Positions 43,536 through 53,232 of a stretch of DNA of 64,000 nucleotides are shown one piece after another. The stretch spans positions 1 to 64,000 of the forward strand of contig JADJBS010000003.1 of assembly GCA_016703665.1 (NCBI GenBank). Direction: 5' to 3'. The position numbers and the translations under genes were made by a program. The DNA is from Candidatus Defluviibacillus avedoerensis. GTDB taxonomy: Bacteria; Pseudomonadota; Gammaproteobacteria; Burkholderiales; Burkholderiaceae_C. The notes below the pieces were generated by a model. That model was not told the DNA's origin and made no database searches. It saw only the letters and a list, made by a program, of their open reading frames with translations. Each line of letters opens with the position of its first letter. The stretch's first letter is position 1.

Positions 43536-46196
43536 ATGCAAGAGGTTCGAATCGACGATATCGACAATCAGGCGACTTGGCAGCCGTCGCCTGTGTTTCT
43601 CAGGTATGCCATGGTGGTCCTTTCAATTGGCGCTGTGGGTTATCTGCTTCTTCTACGAGTGCTTGTTCCGGAGCAGTTGACTCGCTTGATCGGTCCGTCG
43701 GTGGGGTTGGTGCTGGCTGCCATCGTGGGACTGTTATCGCATTTCGGTTGGTACCGCGCGGCAGTCAGGTTTTTGGCCATCGGTGCCTTGATGGCAGCAA
43801 CCGTCATATGTGCTTTCATGGGCGGCGTGCGCACGCCGGTCGTGCTGGCTTACCCTGTGCTTGTCATGTTGGTGGGTTGGCTATTCAGTGCTCGTGCTGC
43901 ACTGGCTGCGGGTTGGTTCAGCAGCCTGATGATTGTTGCTTTCGTGGTGGCAGAGCACTGGAAGGTCTTGCCACAAACGCCCGAAACACCCGCAGCGATG
44001 TACGGGATGGTCCAGATCTTGATGATCTCGCAGTCTACTCTCATGATCATTTTTCTGATCAAGACCTACAAGGCTCGGTTGAAGGAGTTGGGTCAATCCG
44101 CGCAGGAAATCGCCAGAAAGTCACTGGAGCTCAAGACCAGTCAGGATCGGTTGGGTATTGCCATTCAGGCGACCGAAACCTTGTTTTGGGAGTACGACCA
44201 TGTTAACGACCTGCTGAGCTATGACGACGCAGAACTTAAATGGTTGGGGTTGAACCCGGCGCAGGCTCCTCGGAGTTTGTCCCAATGGGTTGGGTTGATA
44301 CATCCCGTTGACCAGGCCAGCATTTTGCGGCGCTTTGCCCTGGCTACAAGCAAAAAGGGCGCGGTACTTGATGTTGATTACCGTTTGACTGACCAAGCGG
44401 GTGGATGGATTTGGGTGCATAACAGGGGCACAGTGGTTGAGCGTGACGCCGATGGCCGCGCTCTGCGCTCAGGCGGTGGGTGTACTAACATATCGTCCCG
44501 CAAACAGGCAGAAGAAAAACTGTCGCTGGCAGCCCTGGTCCTGGAGAACAGCAGTGAAGCGCTGATGATCACTGATGCGAGCAACCATATTCAGGAGGTG
44601 AATCCTGCATTTACCCATTTGACCGGCTTTAGCAGGAATGAAGTTATTGGCCGTAAGCCCAGCATTCTCGAATCTGGCCGCCACGGCCCGGCGTTCTACG
44701 ATGCCATGTGGAAAACCGTGGATGCCACTGGCAAGTGGCAGGGCGAGGTCTGGAATCGACGCAAAAACGGTGAGTTGTTTGCTGAGTGGCTCACCATTAG
44801 CACCCTTTACAGCGAGGAGGGTCATGTTCACCGGCGGGTGGGGTTGTTCTCTGACATTACCGAAAAAAAGAAGGCCGATGAATTGATCTGGGCACAGGCG
44901 AATTTTGACATGCTGACCAAGCTACCCAACCGTCGCATGTTCCGTGATCGCCTTGCGCAATGCGTGAAGGTCGCTGGCCGAACCAACCTGCCTTTCGCGT
45001 TGTTGTTTCTCGACCTGGACCGGTTCAAGGACGTGAACGATGCACTCGGCCACGTCAAAGGTGATGCCCTGCTTGTCGAAGCTGCACACCGCATTGTCAG
45101 TTGCGTGAGGGATGCCGACACAGTCTCGCGCATGGGGGGGGATGAATTCACAGTCATTGTGACTGAACTTGACCACACCCGTAGCGTGAGCAGAATTGCG
45201 CAGGACATCATTGATGAGCTGAGTCAACCCTATGTCCTGGAGTCGGATTCTGTTCAGCTTTCAGCCAGCATTGGTGTCTCAATGTGGCCAGCGGATACGG
45301 CAGACCTCGATCAACTTGTCAAGAATGCTGACCAGGCCATGTATGCCGCCAAGAATGCGGGTCGCAACCGTTTCAGCTATTTCACCGAAGGCATGCAGTT
45401 GGCCGCCGTGCAACGCATGAAGACGCTGGGTGACTTGCGCAAGGCACTCGCGCTGGGGCAATTCCGTCTGCGTTTCCAGCCGGTGGTGCAACTGGCGACA
45501 GACCGGGTTTTCAAGGCAGAGGCGCTGCTGCGCTGGCACCACCCCGAGAAAGGTGAACTGCTACCTGAATCATTCATTGCGTTGGCCGAAGAGTCTGGGC
45601 TGATCCATGACATTGGGTATTGGGTGATCACGGCAGCGGCGCAACAGGTGCAAAAGTGGCAGGCCGCTTTGGGCCCGGGCTTTCAGATCAGTGTGAATTT
45701 ATCGCCCGTTCAAATCCAGTCTGCTGCGCACTGCGCTCGCTGGCTGACGCAGCTGGCTGCCATGAACTTGCCAGCCGGCAGCATGGCACTGGAGATCACC
45801 GAAGGCCTGTTGCTGTCTCACTCGGCTGGAACCACGGCGCAAATGCTTGCATTCCGGGATGCCGGAATTGAGCTTGCCATTGACGATTTTGGCACGGGCT
45901 ATTCGTCACTGTCGTACCTTCAGAAGCTGGACGTTGACTATCTCAAAATTGACCAGTCTTTCATTCGGAATCTGGCCTCGGCTGGTGCTGATCAGGCCTT
46001 GTCTGAGTCCATTGTGGTGATGGCCCACAAGCTCGGTCTGAAGGTCATCGCAGAAGGCGTGGAAACGACCGCCCAGCGTGATTTACTGGTGCAGATGGAA
46101 TGCGACTATGCCCAAGGCAACCTGTATTCTGTGCCACTGTCCGCTGCAGAATTTGAAGCCCTTTTGGCAGGTGCCCAGGGACTGCTTAAAACCTGA
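43536..46196 (+). CDS. membrane GGDEF-EAL protein with PAS domains
   Basis: 886 residues for cyclic-di-GMP turnover. An N-terminal block of about six membrane helices (residues 25-175) is followed by a PAS domain with PAC (about 205-325), a second PAS (about 335-445: ALMITDASNHIQEVNPAFTHLTGF), a GGDEF domain (about 450-620: FDMLTKLPNRRMFRDRLAQ, SRMGGDEFTVIV, with an RxxD inhibitory site VRDAD upstream) and an EAL domain (about 630-880: FKAEALLRWHHPEKGE, EITEGLLL, AIDDFGTGYSSLSYLQ, LKIDQSFI, IAEGVET). All catalytic residues of both domains are visible, so it may be bifunctional. It is a single gene preceded by a GAAGGGA ribosome-binding site. Confidence 0.95.
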   Translation: MQEVRIDDIDNQATWQPSPVFLRYAMVVLSIGAVGYLLLLRVLVPEQLTRLIGPSVGLVLAAIVGLLSHFGWYRAAVRFLAIGALMAATVICAFMGGVRTPVVLAYPVLVMLVGWLFSARAALAAGWFSSLMIVAFVVAEHWKVLPQTPETPAAMYGMVQILMISQSTLMIIFLIKTYKARLKELGQSAQEIARKSLELKTSQDRLGIAIQATETLFWEYDHVNDLLSYDDAELKWLGLNPAQAPRSLSQWVGLIHPVDQASILRRFALATSKKGAVLDVDYRLTDQAGGWIWVHNRGTVVERDADGRALRSGGGCTNISSRKQAEEKLSLAALVLENSSEALMITDASNHIQEVNPAFTHLTGFSRNEVIGRKPSILESGRHGPAFYDAMWKTVDATGKWQGEVWNRRKNGELFAEWLTISTLYSEEGHVHRRVGLFSDITEKKKADELIWAQANFDMLTKLPNRRMFRDRLAQCVKVAGRTNLPFALLFLDLDRFKDVNDALGHVKGDALLVEAAHRIVSCVRDADTVSRMGGDEFTVIVTELDHTRSVSRIAQDIIDELSQPYVLESDSVQLSASIGVSMWPADTADLDQLVKNADQAMYAAKNAGRNRFSYFTEGMQLAAVQRMKTLGDLRKALALGQFRLRFQPVVQLATDRVFKAEALLRWHHPEKGELLPESFIALAEESGLIHDIGYWVITAAAQQVQKWQAALGPGFQISVNLSPVQIQSAAHCARWLTQLAAMNLPAGSMALEITEGLLLSHSAGTTAQMLAFRDAGIELAIDDFGTGYSSLSYLQKLDVDYLKIDQSFIRNLASAGADQALSESIVVMAHKLGLKVIAEGVETTAQRDLLVQMECDYAQGNLYSVPLSAAEFEALLAGAQGLLKT

Positions 46197-46848
46197 TGCC
46201 TGCAGGGTTACTCTTGGGATCGATGGCCTGTGGGCGCGGGGTGACTGGCGCACGGCTTGTTGGTGTACGGATGGCCTCGGGGGCAGAGGCTGCAGGTGCA
46301 GCGGGTTTGGCCATGGCGATCAAGGGGCTTGGTTCAGGGTTGCGATAGCCCTGGGGTAATTGCGACCGGGTAGGGTAGCCGGCTGCATCCAGATACTGCG
46401 CCCAATCCAGGCTCGAAAACCCTTTGATCTGCTGGCTGCCAATGGTGCCGAAGGGCAGCTGGGTGTCACCGCTGAGTTTTTGTAGCGCTGCGAGATCCTC
46501 ATTGGTGGCGATGGATTTTTCGGTATAAGGCACACCGCGCTGGTTCAGCAGCGCCTTGGCATTGGCACAGGGGTTGCAGTTGGTGCTGGTGTACAGGGTG
46601 ATGGGGAATTTCGCCACAGTAAGCTTCAACTCATAGGGCAGGGCTGGGTTTGTGGTGCCACCCGAGGTGACCTTGGTTCCCGCCGGTGTGTCTTTGCCCG
46701 CTGCGGGTGGCCGGTCTGAAAAAGTGACCTTGCCATCTGGCCCTACGATTCGGTAAACAGATTGTGCGTGAGCAAAGCTCAGGGTAACGAGTAGCACCGT
46801 CAACGGCAGCATGCGAAGGCAAGGGCGAGGCAAGGGCAGGGTGATCAT
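46186..46848 (-). CDS. exported DUF4124/glutaredoxin-like protein
   Basis: 220 residues. A signal peptide (LPLTVLLVTLSFAHAQ) is followed by a DUF4124 domain (SVYRIVGPDGKVTFSDRPPA) and a glutaredoxin-like domain with a CNPC motif (ITLYTSTNCNPCANAKALL) and GTIGSQQIKGF. The C-terminus is Pro/Ala-rich. It is a periplasmic thiol protein of unknown partner. It overlaps the convergent GGDEF-EAL gene by 11 bases. Confidence 0.87.
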   Translation of the reverse strand: MITLPLPRPCLRMLPLTVLLVTLSFAHAQSVYRIVGPDGKVTFSDRPPAAGKDTPAGTKVTSGGTTNPALPYELKLTVAKFPITLYTSTNCNPCANAKALLNQRGVPYTEKSIATNEDLAALQKLSGDTQLPFGTIGSQQIKGFSSLDWAQYLDAAGYPTRSQLPQGYRNPEPSPLIAMAKPAAPAASAPEAIRTPTSRAPVTPRPQAIDPKSNPAGIRF

Positions 46849-46860
46849 GGCAACCCTACT

Positions 46861-48894
46861 TTAGCCCATACCCTGGTGCCTGAGCAAGGCGTCCAGACTG
46901 GGTTCACGTCCCCGAAAGGCCTTGAACGACTCCATGGCTGGGCGTGAGCCACCTGACTCAAGAATAGTATGCAGATATCTGTGCCCAGTTTCGGCGCTGG
47001 ACTGGCCGTCGGTGCCAGCGGTTTCCTCAAACGCTGCGTAGGCGTCTGCGCTGAGCACCTCGGCCCACTTATAGCTGTAGTAACCTGCGGCATAACCACC
47101 GGCGAAGACATGACCAAAAGAGTTGGCTGTGCGGCTGTAGGCGGGGGGCTTAATCAAGGCGACTTCGTCTCGGACTTTGTCAAGCATGGCTTGGGCCGTG
47201 CTGCCCGGCTCCGCGTGCAGGCGCATGTCGAACAGCGCAAACTCGATCTGACGCAAGGTTTGCATACCCGCCAGGTAGTTCTTGGCTGCCATCATTTTGT
47301 CGAACAACACACGAGGCAGGGGTTCGCCTGTCTCGACATGGGCCGTCATGTGCTTGAGCACACCCCATTCCCAGCAGAAGTTCTCCATGAACTGGCTAGG
47401 GAGTTCAACCGCAGCCCACTCTACGCCGCTGATGCCTGACACATCCCGTTCGTTCACCTGGGTCAGCAAGTGCTGCAGACCGTGGCCGCATTCATGGAAC
47501 AGGGTTGTCACATCGTCATGTGTGAGCAGAGGGGGTTTGCCATCCACGCCTTCTGCAAAGTTGCAGACCAGATGCGCAATCGGCGTTTGCAAATTGCCAG
47601 AATCGGGGCGCAACCAGCGGGAACGCACATCGTCCATCCAGGCGCCACCTCGCTTGCCAGCTCGCGCGCCTGGATCCAGGTAGAACTGCCCCACCAACTG
47701 TCCTGCGCGTTCGATGCGGTAGAACGCTACCAAGGGATGCCACACGGGCGCTGTATCCGGACGGATGGTCACATCAAACAGGGTCTCGACAATTTTGAAC
47801 AGACCTGCCAGCACTTTAGGGGCTGTGAAGTACTGCTTGACCTCCTGTTCGCTGAAGGCGTAACGGGCCTCCTTGAGCTTTTCACCAATGTAGGCCCAGT
47901 CCCAGGGCTGGGGGTCGGCAATGCCAAGGTGTTCAGCCGCAAAGGTGCGCTGATCGGCCAAATCCTTCTCTGCATAAGGTCTGGCCTTGACGGCGAGGTC
48001 ACGCAAGAACTGAATCACTTGAGCTGGTGACTGAGCCATTTTGGGTACCAGAGACACGTCTGCAAAACTTGCGTACCCCAGCAGCGCGGCCTCTTCCTGG
48101 CGCAAGGCCAGGATTTCGGCGATATTGGCGGTGTTGTCAAACTCCGGCCGCTCAAACAGCTCCGATGCCCGTGTGGCATAGGCGTGATAAAGCTTTTCGC
48201 GCAGTGCGCTGCTGTTGGCAAACTGCATGACAGGCAGGTACACCGGCATCTTCAGGCTGATCAGATGTCCTTGCTTGCCGTTGGCATTGGCTGCCGCTGC
48301 CGTCGCTGCCAGCACGTCGTCCGGCACGCCCACAAGCTCATCTGCGCTGGCCAGGTATGTCCAGGCATCCGTGGCGTCCAAGGTGTTTTCGCTGAACTTC
48401 TGACTCAACGCGGCCTGCCGCTCTTGAATCTCGGCAAAACGTGCTTTGGCAGATCCAGTCAGTTCCGCACCGCTCAACACGAAATTGCGGATGGCATTGG
48501 TGCGAGCTTGAGTCTGTTCCGCATTCAAGTCGCTAGCGTTCATGGCCTTGTACTTGGCGTACAACCGTTCATCGGCGCCCAGGCGGGTCCAGAACTCAGT
48601 GACTTTGGGCAGGGACTCGTTATACGCTGCACGCAGTTCAGGTGTATCGATTACACCGTTCAGGTGGCTGACCGTGCCCCAGGCCCGAGAAAGGCGTTCG
48701 GTCGAGACATCCAGCACCTTGGCCATGCTTGTCCAACTGGCTTGAAACGTCGGTGCAGTAACGGTTTCCAGCGCCGCACTGGCATCGGCCAGCAGTTGAT
48801 CAATCGCTGGGGCGACATGCTCAGGCCTGACTTGGTCAAACAAGGGCAGATCAGAAAAATCAAGCAAAGGGTTAGCGTGCGCAGGGTGGTTCAT
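46861..48894 (-). CDS. prlC: M3 family oligopeptidase A
   Basis: 677 residues from ATG 48894; GTG 48903, overlapping the folD stop, is also possible. Zinc metallopeptidase with the HExxH motif in LFHECGHGLQHLLT, the following GISGVEWAAVELPSQFMENFCWE, and NSFGHVFAGGYAAGYYSYKWAEVLSADAYAAFEE, all thimet-oligopeptidase hallmarks. It cleaves cytosolic peptides. It is downstream of folD, likely in the same operon. Confidence 0.95.
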   Translation of the reverse strand: MNHPAHANPLLDFSDLPLFDQVRPEHVAPAIDQLLADASAALETVTAPTFQASWTSMAKVLDVSTERLSRAWGTVSHLNGVIDTPELRAAYNESLPKVTEFWTRLGADERLYAKYKAMNASDLNAEQTQARTNAIRNFVLSGAELTGSAKARFAEIQERQAALSQKFSENTLDATDAWTYLASADELVGVPDDVLAATAAAANANGKQGHLISLKMPVYLPVMQFANSSALREKLYHAYATRASELFERPEFDNTANIAEILALRQEEAALLGYASFADVSLVPKMAQSPAQVIQFLRDLAVKARPYAEKDLADQRTFAAEHLGIADPQPWDWAYIGEKLKEARYAFSEQEVKQYFTAPKVLAGLFKIVETLFDVTIRPDTAPVWHPLVAFYRIERAGQLVGQFYLDPGARAGKRGGAWMDDVRSRWLRPDSGNLQTPIAHLVCNFAEGVDGKPPLLTHDDVTTLFHECGHGLQHLLTQVNERDVSGISGVEWAAVELPSQFMENFCWEWGVLKHMTAHVETGEPLPRVLFDKMMAAKNYLAGMQTLRQIEFALFDMRLHAEPGSTAQAMLDKVRDEVALIKPPAYSRTANSFGHVFAGGYAAGYYSYKWAEVLSADAYAAFEETAGTDGQSSAETGHRYLHTILESGGSRPAMESFKAFRGREPSLDALLRHQGMG

Positions 48895-48899
48895 AGGGC

Positions 48900-49784
48900 T
48901 CACTTGGCGTCGCGTTGGATGGATTCAAGCTCTGCGGCTTCGAGGGTATTGACCAGCAACATGGTGATCGTCATAGGCCCGACCCCACCGGGTACAGGGG
49001 TGATGTGGCTGGCAACTTGGCTTACGCCAGCAAAGTCCACGTCGCCGCAGAGTTTGCCTTCATCATTGCGGTTCATGCCCACATCGAGCACCACGGCACC
49101 AGGTTTGACCATGTCCGCGGTCAGCACATTGCGCTTGCCTACCGCAGCCACGATCACATCTGCTTGAAGCGTCATGGCTTTCAGGTCTTCGGTGGCGCTG
49201 TGGCAAACGGTAACGGTTGCATTCTTTTGCAATAGCATCAACGCCATGGGTTTGCCAACGATGTTGCTGCGGCCGATGACCACGGCATGCTTGCCGCGCA
49301 GATCGTAGCCTTTGCCTCCGTCCAGGGATTCCAGCATCTTCATGCAGCCGTAGGGTGTGCAAGGCCAAAAGCCTGGCATGCCGGTCATCAATGCCCCAGC
49401 GCTGGCGATGTGGAAACCGTCTACGTCTTTGAGTGGCGAAATGGCCTCAATCACCTTTTGCGCGTCAATGTGGGAGGGCAGAGGCAATTGCACCAGGATG
49501 CCGTGGATTGCCGGGTTCTGGTTGAGGGACTCGACACGGGCGAGCAGGGCGGCTTCGGACATGCTCGCGTCGTGCTTGTCCAGCACCGAATACAGGCCCG
49601 CTTCCTCGCAGGCCTTGACCTTGTTGCGCACATAAACCTGGCTGGCTGGGTTGTCACCCACCAAAATGACGGCGAGGCCGGGGGTGATGCCTTTGGCTTT
49701 GAGCGCAGCGGTACGCGCGGCCACGTCAGCGCGCAAGGATTTGGAGAGGGCGATACCGTCAATGAGTTGTGCAGTCATGGTCAT
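48900..49784 (-). CDS. folD: bifunctional methylenetetrahydrofolate dehydrogenase/cyclohydrolase
   Basis: 294 residues (an ATG two codons later is an equally good start). One-carbon folate enzyme: VGDNPASQVYVRNKVKACEEAG with the catalytic lysine, GILVQLPLPSHIDAQKV, KDVDGFH, VIGRSNIVGKPMALMLL, and GAVVLDVGMNR, TPVPGGVGPMTITML. The stop overlaps the start region of prlC. Confidence 0.97.
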   Translation of the reverse strand: MTMTAQLIDGIALSKSLRADVAARTAALKAKGITPGLAVILVGDNPASQVYVRNKVKACEEAGLYSVLDKHDASMSEAALLARVESLNQNPAIHGILVQLPLPSHIDAQKVIEAISPLKDVDGFHIASAGALMTGMPGFWPCTPYGCMKMLESLDGGKGYDLRGKHAVVIGRSNIVGKPMALMLLQKNATVTVCHSATEDLKAMTLQADVIVAAVGKRNVLTADMVKPGAVVLDVGMNRNDEGKLCGDVDFAGVSQVASHITPVPGGVGPMTITMLLVNTLEAAELESIQRDAK

Positions 49785-49795
49785 TTTGCAAATAA

Positions 49796-49828
49796 AAACG
49801 CCCGTTACGGCGTAGCCTACGGGCGTTT
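49796..49828 (-). terminator. terminator between response regulator and folD
   Basis: Arms AAACGCCCGT and ACGGGCGTTT with an 11-base loop, flanked by T runs when read on the reverse strand. It lies between the response-regulator stop and the folD start, so it ends the two-component operon. Confidence 0.75.
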
Positions 49829-49849
49829 ATAGCTATCAAAAATTGAGTT

Positions 49850-50476
49850 TTAGGTTTTGGGAGCGTTTTGGCCCAGTGCAATTTTGAGCAAGTCCGCCAC
49901 GGTGTTTGCGTTCAGCTTTTCCATGATGTTGGCGCGGTGCGCTTCCACGGTCTTGATGCTGATGCCCAGATCGTCGGCAATTTGCTTGTTAAGGCGGCCT
50001 GCGACGATGCGTTCAAGCACTTGTGCTTCACGGCTGGTGAGCTTGCCAAGCAGCGCGTTTCGGTTGGCATTTTGTTGAAATTCAGCAAACGCGCCCTTGG
50101 CTGTTTCAAGCATTCGCTCGACCAAGTTGACCAGCTCTTCCTCATTGAAAGGCTTCTGGATGAAATCCATTGCGCCTTTTTTCATGGTGTTGACTGCCAT
50201 GGGTACATCGCCGTGGCCAGTGATGAACACAATGGGTAGAGGAGAGCGGCGCTCGATCAGGCGCTCTTGCAGTTCTACCCCTGTCATGCCGCCCATACGC
50301 ACATCCACGATCAGACAGGCTACTTCGCGGGCATCGTAGCGTGACAGGAAAGACTCTGCAGAATCAAAGCAGCGAACCCGGTAATCCTTGCCCTCCAGCA
50401 GCCATTGAAGGGAATCGCGCACTGCTTCGTCATCATCTACAACGTAGACCGTGCCTTTTTTGGGAATCAAACTCAT
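49850..50476 (-). CDS. FixJ-type response regulator
   Basis: 208 residues. The receiver domain has the acidic pair VVDDDEAVRDSL, the phospho-acceptor aspartate in CLIVDVRMGGMTG, VFITGHGDVPMAV and KPFNEEEL. The LuxR-type helix-turn-helix has LTSREAQVLERIVAGRLNKQIAD and ISIKTVEAHRANIMEKL. Three bases separate it from the upstream kinase gene, so it is its cognate regulator. The divergent pyruvate dehydrogenase operon is a possible target; this is inference. Confidence 0.93.
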   Translation of the reverse strand: MSLIPKKGTVYVVDDDEAVRDSLQWLLEGKDYRVRCFDSAESFLSRYDAREVACLIVDVRMGGMTGVELQERLIERRSPLPIVFITGHGDVPMAVNTMKKGAMDFIQKPFNEEELVNLVERMLETAKGAFAEFQQNANRNALLGKLTSREAQVLERIVAGRLNKQIADDLGISIKTVEAHRANIMEKLNANTVADLLKIALGQNAPKT

Positions 50477-50479
50477 TCT

Positions 50480-53083
50480 TTACCCCGAAACCTTTACCGC
50501 TGTCGACGTGCCAAGCGCTTTGCGCGCATCGGCGATGGTGGTGGGCTTGCCCACAGGCAGCCAAAACGAAAACTGGCAACCTTTTACCTCGGTGCCATTG
50601 TAAATGTTCTCTGCATTCATCCTGCCCTGGTGAGACTCGACAATCGTTCGGCACAGGTTCAAGCCAATACCCATGCCTTCTGCCTTGGTCGAAAAGAAGG
50701 CCTCGTACAGGCGTTCCATCACTTCGGGGGCGAGGCCCTTGCCCGTGTCGATCACCGAAAACTCCACCACGGCCTGAGTCCCTTCCATCCGGGGAATCAC
50801 CCGCAGTTCCACTCGTCGGCGACCTGCTGGGCGCTGCGCATTGTCCACCGACTCAGCCGCATTCTTCAGCAGGTTCACCAGTACCTGTTCAATGAGGATT
50901 GGGTCCACATTCAAGGGGGGCAAGCGCGCCGCCAGGTAGGGGTTCAGGTAGACATTGCGTCGCCGCATCTCGATACCCGCCAGTTCAATCGCCTCATTGA
51001 CCATGGTGACCACATCGGACTCTGTCCGGTTGGGCTCACTGCGTTTCACAAAGGACCGGATGCGCTGGATGATTTGCCCCGCACGCTGCGCCTGTCGCGC
51101 GGTTTTCTCCAATGCGGCGATCAGGTCTTCATCGGTCAATTGCTTGGACTTCACCCGGCTGACCATGCCGCTACAGTAGTTGTTGATGGCAGTCAGCGGC
51201 TGGTTCAGCTCGTGTGCCACGCTGGATACCATCTCCCCCATGGTGATGAGGCGGCTGGCTGCTTGCGCGCGTTCAGCCTGCGCGGCGGACGACTCTTCTG
51301 CCAAACGGCGCGGCGTGATGTTGGTGGCAATCACCATCTGAGCCAGGCGGCCATCTACCCAGGTTAAGTAGCGGGCGCGAACCTCCAGCCACTTGTCGAG
51401 TGCAGGGATGAAGATTTCCGTGCTTTGAGCTTGGGCGTCTGTCAGACTGTCCGTGGGCAACCCAACCAAAGAATCCACATCATCTGAGGCTTCCTGTGCG
51501 CTGCTGAACTGCAATGAGCCCGCCTGTGTAACCAGTTGGGAATGTCCCTGCGTATCCTGCCCAAACCACTGTTGATAAAGCTTGTTGGCGTAGAGCAGTT
51601 CCTTGTTGCCCAGTGGTGCCACGGAAACGGCGGCGTCCAGTGCCTCCAGCACGGTGGTGAAGCGCTCATAAGAGGCTGACAGCTGTTCCCGGATACGGTT
51701 AGGTTCAGTGATGTCCGTCATCGACGCCATCCACCCAGTTTGCACGCCATAGGCATCCACCAGGGGCGATACGTAGACACGTGCATCAAACAAGGTGCCG
51801 TTGCTGCGTTTGACACGCATCTGAAACCCGCCAGCCGCAATCTGGCCCTTCAGCTCTTCGTCCAGGCGCGCTGCAAGCTGCTCGCGGTCGGCTTCAGGCC
51901 AGTAGGGGAAGGGGGCAGTGCGGCCTACCAGCTCGCTTTCGGTCCAGCCGGTCATTTGGCAAAAGGCGGCATTCACATAGGTCACTCGGCCTTGCAAATC
52001 CATGGCACGCATACCGGTAGGCATGGAGTTCTCCATCGCACGCCGGAAATTGGTTTCCGTGATCAAAGCCTGCTGCACCAGCAGGCGCTTGCGGGTGTGG
52101 CGCCAAGTACCTATCAGCATCCAGACCGTCAGCACGCTCAACGCACCCACCAACCAGAACAGACCGCTGCCAATCACCCCAAGCGACGTGCGCCATGCTT
52201 GCGCACGGATCACCATGCCCTGCCCTACCGGTGACACTGGGATGCTGTAGGCATTGACCTCGGTTTTCCAGGGCAACAACTGTGCCGCCTTGGCCCTCAA
52301 GGGAACGCTGCTGCCAGCCAGCACTTGGCCATCGGCGTCCAGCATGGCGACTGCGTACTTGCTCCAGATATCGGCTGCGACGCCCAGTTGCAGCAGGCTG
52401 TCGATCGAATACTCAGCCAGCAGTTCGCCTTTGACTTTGGCCTGCTTGGGTAAAGGTACGTGCAGTTCGAGCAAATGACCGGGGCGGTTGGTCGGCGCGG
52501 CGCGGGGGAATCGCTCCGGCGGCAAGTTGGTGGCACGTTCCACGGCAGGTTGACCGTAGATGGGTTGCTGCATGTCGCGCGCCATTTCAAATGTGACTGA
52601 GGTAACGCCGTCTGGCAAGGCGTTGCCGGTCAGGCGCAACTGGCTGTCGGGGATGCTGGGGACCGCATAACTTGCCTTGATGGTTCGCGTCTTGTCAATC
52701 CAACTGAGGATTTGAAGCTCGGGGTATTGCTCGGCCAGGTTTTCAGCGCGAGACACAAATTCCTCAGTATCCAGTTCTCCATTGGCTGTTTCGCGCGCCA
52801 GCCTGACCAACTGGTCCTGCCGCTCGATCAGGCGAAGGCGGATTTGCTGCTGGGCATATTCCACATCGCGTTTAAGTCCCTCCTGCTCGCGCTCCATTTC
52901 CTCCAGCCGCAAATAGCTGAAAGCTGAAACGATGGCCGCAAAAAACAGCAATACAGAGGCCAGCGGCGCCAGCAGCGCATAGCGGTCTTGCCATTGTGGG
53001 GTCAGGCTGCGCCACCAACCGCGCAGGCGCGGTATGTGGGAAACACGTCTATCAGGCCCGACGAAACGGGAGGAGGATGGCAT
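50480..53083 (-). CDS. membrane PAS sensor histidine kinase
   Basis: 867 residues. TM1 is near residues 35-58, with an extracytoplasmic sensing region to about 305 and TM2 near 305-330 (GLFWLVGALSVLTVWMLIG). PAS domains follow at about 345-465 (YVNAAFCQMTGWTESELVG) and 480-600. The HisKA helix has the phospho-acceptor in SSVAHELNQPLTAINNY, and the ATPase domain has LLKNAAESVD, DTGKGLAPEV and MGIGLNLCRTIVESHQG. Architecture is DctB/FixL-like. The ligand is unknown. Its start faces aceE across 149 bases. Confidence 0.93.
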   Translation of the reverse strand: MPSSSRFVGPDRRVSHIPRLRGWWRSLTPQWQDRYALLAPLASVLLFFAAIVSAFSYLRLEEMEREQEGLKRDVEYAQQQIRLRLIERQDQLVRLARETANGELDTEEFVSRAENLAEQYPELQILSWIDKTRTIKASYAVPSIPDSQLRLTGNALPDGVTSVTFEMARDMQQPIYGQPAVERATNLPPERFPRAAPTNRPGHLLELHVPLPKQAKVKGELLAEYSIDSLLQLGVAADIWSKYAVAMLDADGQVLAGSSVPLRAKAAQLLPWKTEVNAYSIPVSPVGQGMVIRAQAWRTSLGVIGSGLFWLVGALSVLTVWMLIGTWRHTRKRLLVQQALITETNFRRAMENSMPTGMRAMDLQGRVTYVNAAFCQMTGWTESELVGRTAPFPYWPEADREQLAARLDEELKGQIAAGGFQMRVKRSNGTLFDARVYVSPLVDAYGVQTGWMASMTDITEPNRIREQLSASYERFTTVLEALDAAVSVAPLGNKELLYANKLYQQWFGQDTQGHSQLVTQAGSLQFSSAQEASDDVDSLVGLPTDSLTDAQAQSTEIFIPALDKWLEVRARYLTWVDGRLAQMVIATNITPRRLAEESSAAQAERAQAASRLITMGEMVSSVAHELNQPLTAINNYCSGMVSRVKSKQLTDEDLIAALEKTARQAQRAGQIIQRIRSFVKRSEPNRTESDVVTMVNEAIELAGIEMRRRNVYLNPYLAARLPPLNVDPILIEQVLVNLLKNAAESVDNAQRPAGRRRVELRVIPRMEGTQAVVEFSVIDTGKGLAPEVMERLYEAFFSTKAEGMGIGLNLCRTIVESHQGRMNAENIYNGTEVKGCQFSFWLPVGKPTTIADARKALGTSTAVKVSG

Positions 53084-53171
53084 TTGCAGAGTGTAGTTCT
53101 CTGTGGCGAATAATCTCCAACAAATATTTCATATTATAAAATCAATAAGCACCATTTGGAATTTTAAATAA

Positions 53172-53184
53172 ATTGTGAAACAAT
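53172..53184. promoter_or_regulatory. short inverted repeat upstream of aceE
   Basis: ATTGT-GAA-ACAAT is a perfect 5-3-5 dyad in the AT-rich gap between the kinase gene and aceE, 49 bases before the aceE ATG. It may bind a regulator of pyruvate dehydrogenase or of the divergent kinase. It is not the E. coli PdhR consensus. An AAGGAGA ribosome-binding site lies at about 53220-53227. Confidence 0.3.
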
Positions 53185-53232
53185 AGAGCTACTGAACTAA
53201 ATTCACCAACTGGACCCATAAAGGAGACATCC

